Origin: Prorocentrum cordatum | Lineage: Eukaryota; Sar; Dinophyceae; Prorocentrales; Prorocentraceae | Assembly: GCA_963575745.1 (NCBI GenBank) | Contig: CAUYUJ010018541.1 | Location: 47,501 to 111,500 of the forward strand | DNA: 64,000 nucleotides | Direction of reading: 5' to 3' | Shown here: positions 61,935 to 64,000 of the stretch, piece by piece | Layout of the letters: each line of letters begins with the position of its first letter | Position numbering within the stretch: the stretch's first letter is position 1 | Translations under genes and position numbers: made by a program | Notes under the pieces: generated by a model | Seen by the model: the letters and a program-made list of their open reading frames with translations, nothing else | What the model was told of the DNA's origin: nothing | The model's database searches: none

Positions 61935-62850
61935 CCCTCATCTCTGCCGTGTCTCTCCGCCGTGTCCCTCAGGAGCCCACGGAAGTGGCGACAGGTGCGC
62001 AATTCGCAGCGCCCGAGGGAGCAGCGAGGGCTCAAATGGATCTGCGCTGCCCTCACCTCCGCCGTGCCTCCCAGGAGCGCACGAAAGTGGCGACAGGTGC
62101 GCAGTTCGCAGCCACCCAGGGAGCAGCGAGGTCCCACATGAATCCGCGTGGCCGCCAACCCCGCTGGACCTCCCGGGAGCCCGCGAACATGGCGCCAGTT
62201 GCGCAATTCACAGCCAAGGGAGCAGCGAGGTCCCGCCTGGGTCCACGTGGCCCCTGATTGCGCTGGACCTCCCAGGAGCCCACGAAAGTGGTGACGGTCG
62301 CGCAGTTCGCAGCCACCCAGGGAGCAGCGAGGTGCACAATGGATCGGCGTTGTCCCCGACCTCGCTTTTTCTTCCCCGACGCACGCGAAAGCGGCGACTC
62401 TTGCGCAGTCCGCAGCCACCCAGGGAGCAGCGAGGTCCCGTCTGGGTCCGCGTGGCCCCCGACTCCGCTGGACCTCCCAGGAGCCCGCATTAGTGCTGAC
62501 AGCAGCTGCACAGTTCGCAGCCACCCAGAGAGCAGCGAGGTCCTGGGACCGCGTGGCCCCCCGAGGTCGCTGGACCCCCCAGGAGCCTGCGAAAGTGGTG
62601 ACGGTCGCGCAGTTCGCAGCCACCCAGGGAGCAGCGAGGTCCCGTCTGGGTCCGCGTAGCCCCCGACCCCTATTGGACCTCCCATGAGCCCGCGATCGTG
62701 GTGGCAGTTGCGCAGTTCGCAGCCGCCCAGGGGGTAGCGAGGTCCCGGCGGTGTCCGCGTGGCCCTCCGACCCCGCTGGGCCTCCCGGGAGCCCCACGAT
62801 CGTGGCGGCAGCTGCGCAGGTCGCAGCCACCCAGGGAGCAGCCCAGGAGG
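61935..62850 (+). repeat. ~102-bp satellite, nine units
   Basis: The anchor GCGCAGTTCGCAGCCACCCA plus GGGAGCAGCGAGGTCCC recurs at about 61,997, 62,100, 62,201, 62,300, 62,403, 62,509, 62,608, 62,713 and 62,812, spacing 97-106 bp. Because 102 is a multiple of three, repeated frames appear on both strands (plus: FAATQGAARS; minus: APWVAANCATVTTFxGSWEV, up to 358 codons at 61,754-62,830). Similar G/A-rich flanks (61,675-61,790 and 62,850-62,960, each with ACCCAACACCACAGG-type words) bracket the array. Confidence 0.92.
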
Positions 62851-63255
62851 AGGAGGCAGACGGCAGGAGTAGGGAGGGGAAGGGAGGCGGGAGGAGAGAG
62901 GGGAGGCGGAGACGACAGTGCTCTGTGCAAGACGAGAACCCAACACACAGGGGGGTCGGAAAGGACAGTCGCCCTCGGCGCTGAGGGCATGTCCAGCCCC
63001 TCCCTTCTTCGAGGGCGCAAAAGACGCCCCTACCCTGCAGGGCAGGGTCGCTTCTTCACCTCCTCACTCCTGCCCCCTCGACTCCTCCCCCACATAGATC
63101 CACGGCACCCTCCGCCCCAGGCGACCTTGTTGTGCGTTATGGTTGCCAGCATTGGCTTCATGGTGCAGAATCAGGCGGGCGGCAGAATCTTCGAAGGGGG
63201 ACGAGATTCCACGGAATTAGGAGGATCAGGAGGAAGATGGACAAGATTCCACGGC
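62851..63255. other. Single-copy stretch, no gene recognised
   Basis: Includes the right flank of the 102-bp array. At 63,190-63,260 GACAAGATTCCACGG repeats the nearby GACGAGATTCCACGG. Confidence 0.4.
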
Positions 63256-63261
63256 ATTTGA

Positions 63262-63330
63262 AGGAGGAGGAGGAGGCAAGGAAAGAGGAGGAGGAGGAGG
63301 AGGAGGAGGAGGGGGAGGAGGAGGAGACGC
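63262..63330. repeat. (GGA)n microsatellite
   Basis: A short GGA run. Confidence 0.93.
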
Positions 63331-64000
63331 AAAGATATCACTCAGGGACAAAATCCCTCGATCAGTGCTTGCACTGAACGGGTTCTTACTTGTGTTCTTC
63401 AGTGTTGCCCTGCGTTGTCACCGAGTTCATCCGTTCCGCCCTGTCCCCGACTGTCCCCCACCTCGGCATCGTGGTCTAACTGCCGAGGATTTCTTTGGTT
63501 CGGACTTGTCTACGACTGGTCTTGGTCCTGGATTGCCGCCGCTGGTTTCCTTGTTTCTGCACTGGCACCGATTGCTTCCAGCCTTGTTGCCGTGCACTCG
63601 TTGCTGGGAAGTTCCCTGCTTCGGCTGGCCTTGCCCCTCGCCTGTCCCCCTGGCATTGGTGTTGCCCCCCTGGTTGCCGATGGCTTCTTTGCTTCTGGCA
63701 TTGCCCCCGACTGCCCCCTCACCGGGCGCTGTGCTGTGGATGCCGGGGGGTGTTTTTTTGGCTCGGCCTCCCATCCTCGTCAGCCCCAGCGATCGGTGCC
63801 CTGGTTGCCGGGTTGCCGAGGGTTTCACTTGTCCTGCCTTGTCCCCGACAGTCCACGGTCCTGGAGCTGCGCCGAGACTCGCGGGGAGTTCCTCGGAGTC
63901 GCGGGGGAGGGGCGGCTTCTGCGTTCGGCGGCTTCTGCCCGCCTCGCGGCCTTGGATGTTGGCGTGGTCTGCCGCAGCCCCAGCTGCCGCGGCGCTGGCG
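63331..64000. repeat. Degenerate TTGCC/TGTCCCC-rich stretch
   Basis: GCCTTGTCCCCGAC/CCCTGTCCCCGACTGTCC words occur at 63,439 and 63,835, and CTGGTTGCCG-type words recur irregularly at 63,540-63,820. The minus frame 63,427-63,828 (133 codons) is Gly/Asn/Lys/Arg-rich, reflecting this composition. I do not call a gene. Confidence 0.5.

Noticed and set aside
61754-62830. 358-codon repeat protein on the minus strand
   Set aside because: It covers the 102-bp satellite, whose units differ in length by numbers not divisible by three; kept only as a finding to test.

Overview
This window reads as nuclear DNA of a dinoflagellate, a peridinin-type alga. Two observations support that. First, positions 47,728-51,690 (+) carry several tandem, broken copies of the dinoflagellate chlorophyll a-c (light-harvesting complex) polyprotein repeat. 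Second, 47,046-47,062 is a near-complete match to the dinoflagellate trans-spliced leader, lacking four internal bases. GC-rich sequence, abundant microsatellites and almost no intact genes also fit. I cannot name the genus.

The window is mostly repeats and gene relics; I see no gene I would call intact and functional. Layout: 1-3,770 is a 24-bp repeat followed by a ~190-bp satellite with a large palindrome in each unit, split by a C-rich repeat block. 3,771-10,040 is mainly single-copy DNA with a few unassigned open frames and a 430-bp (GGT)n tract. 10,045-10,930 holds an interspersed repeat, a MITE-like element and a compound hairpin. 11,126-12,357 is a TATG/CATG tract. 12,360-20,260 is GC-rich with several interspersed repeats. 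20,600-31,360 is dense in minisatellites: 96-bp CCCAAGA units, a 44-bp satellite, a 53-bp repeat and a ~100-bp satellite. 31,360-46,290 mixes interspersed repeats, microsatellites and one pair of inverted satellite arrays. 46,290-55,000 is the light-harvesting relic region with its spliced-leader relic, an inverted-repeat insertion and a long degenerate extension. 55,355-56,467 is a GT tract. 56,470-60,100 is mostly single copy. 60,640-62,850 holds two satellites of 89 and ~102 bp.

The genes do not work together as a pathway. The coherent story is an mRNA-derived (spliced-leader tagged) light-harvesting polyprotein copy that has decayed by one-base indels, nonsense changes, microhomology deletions and insertion of a short inverted-repeat element. 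Around it sit at least nine small interspersed repeat families, each present two to four times in this window. Most long open frames lie inside simple repeats or satellites and are not evidence of genes.
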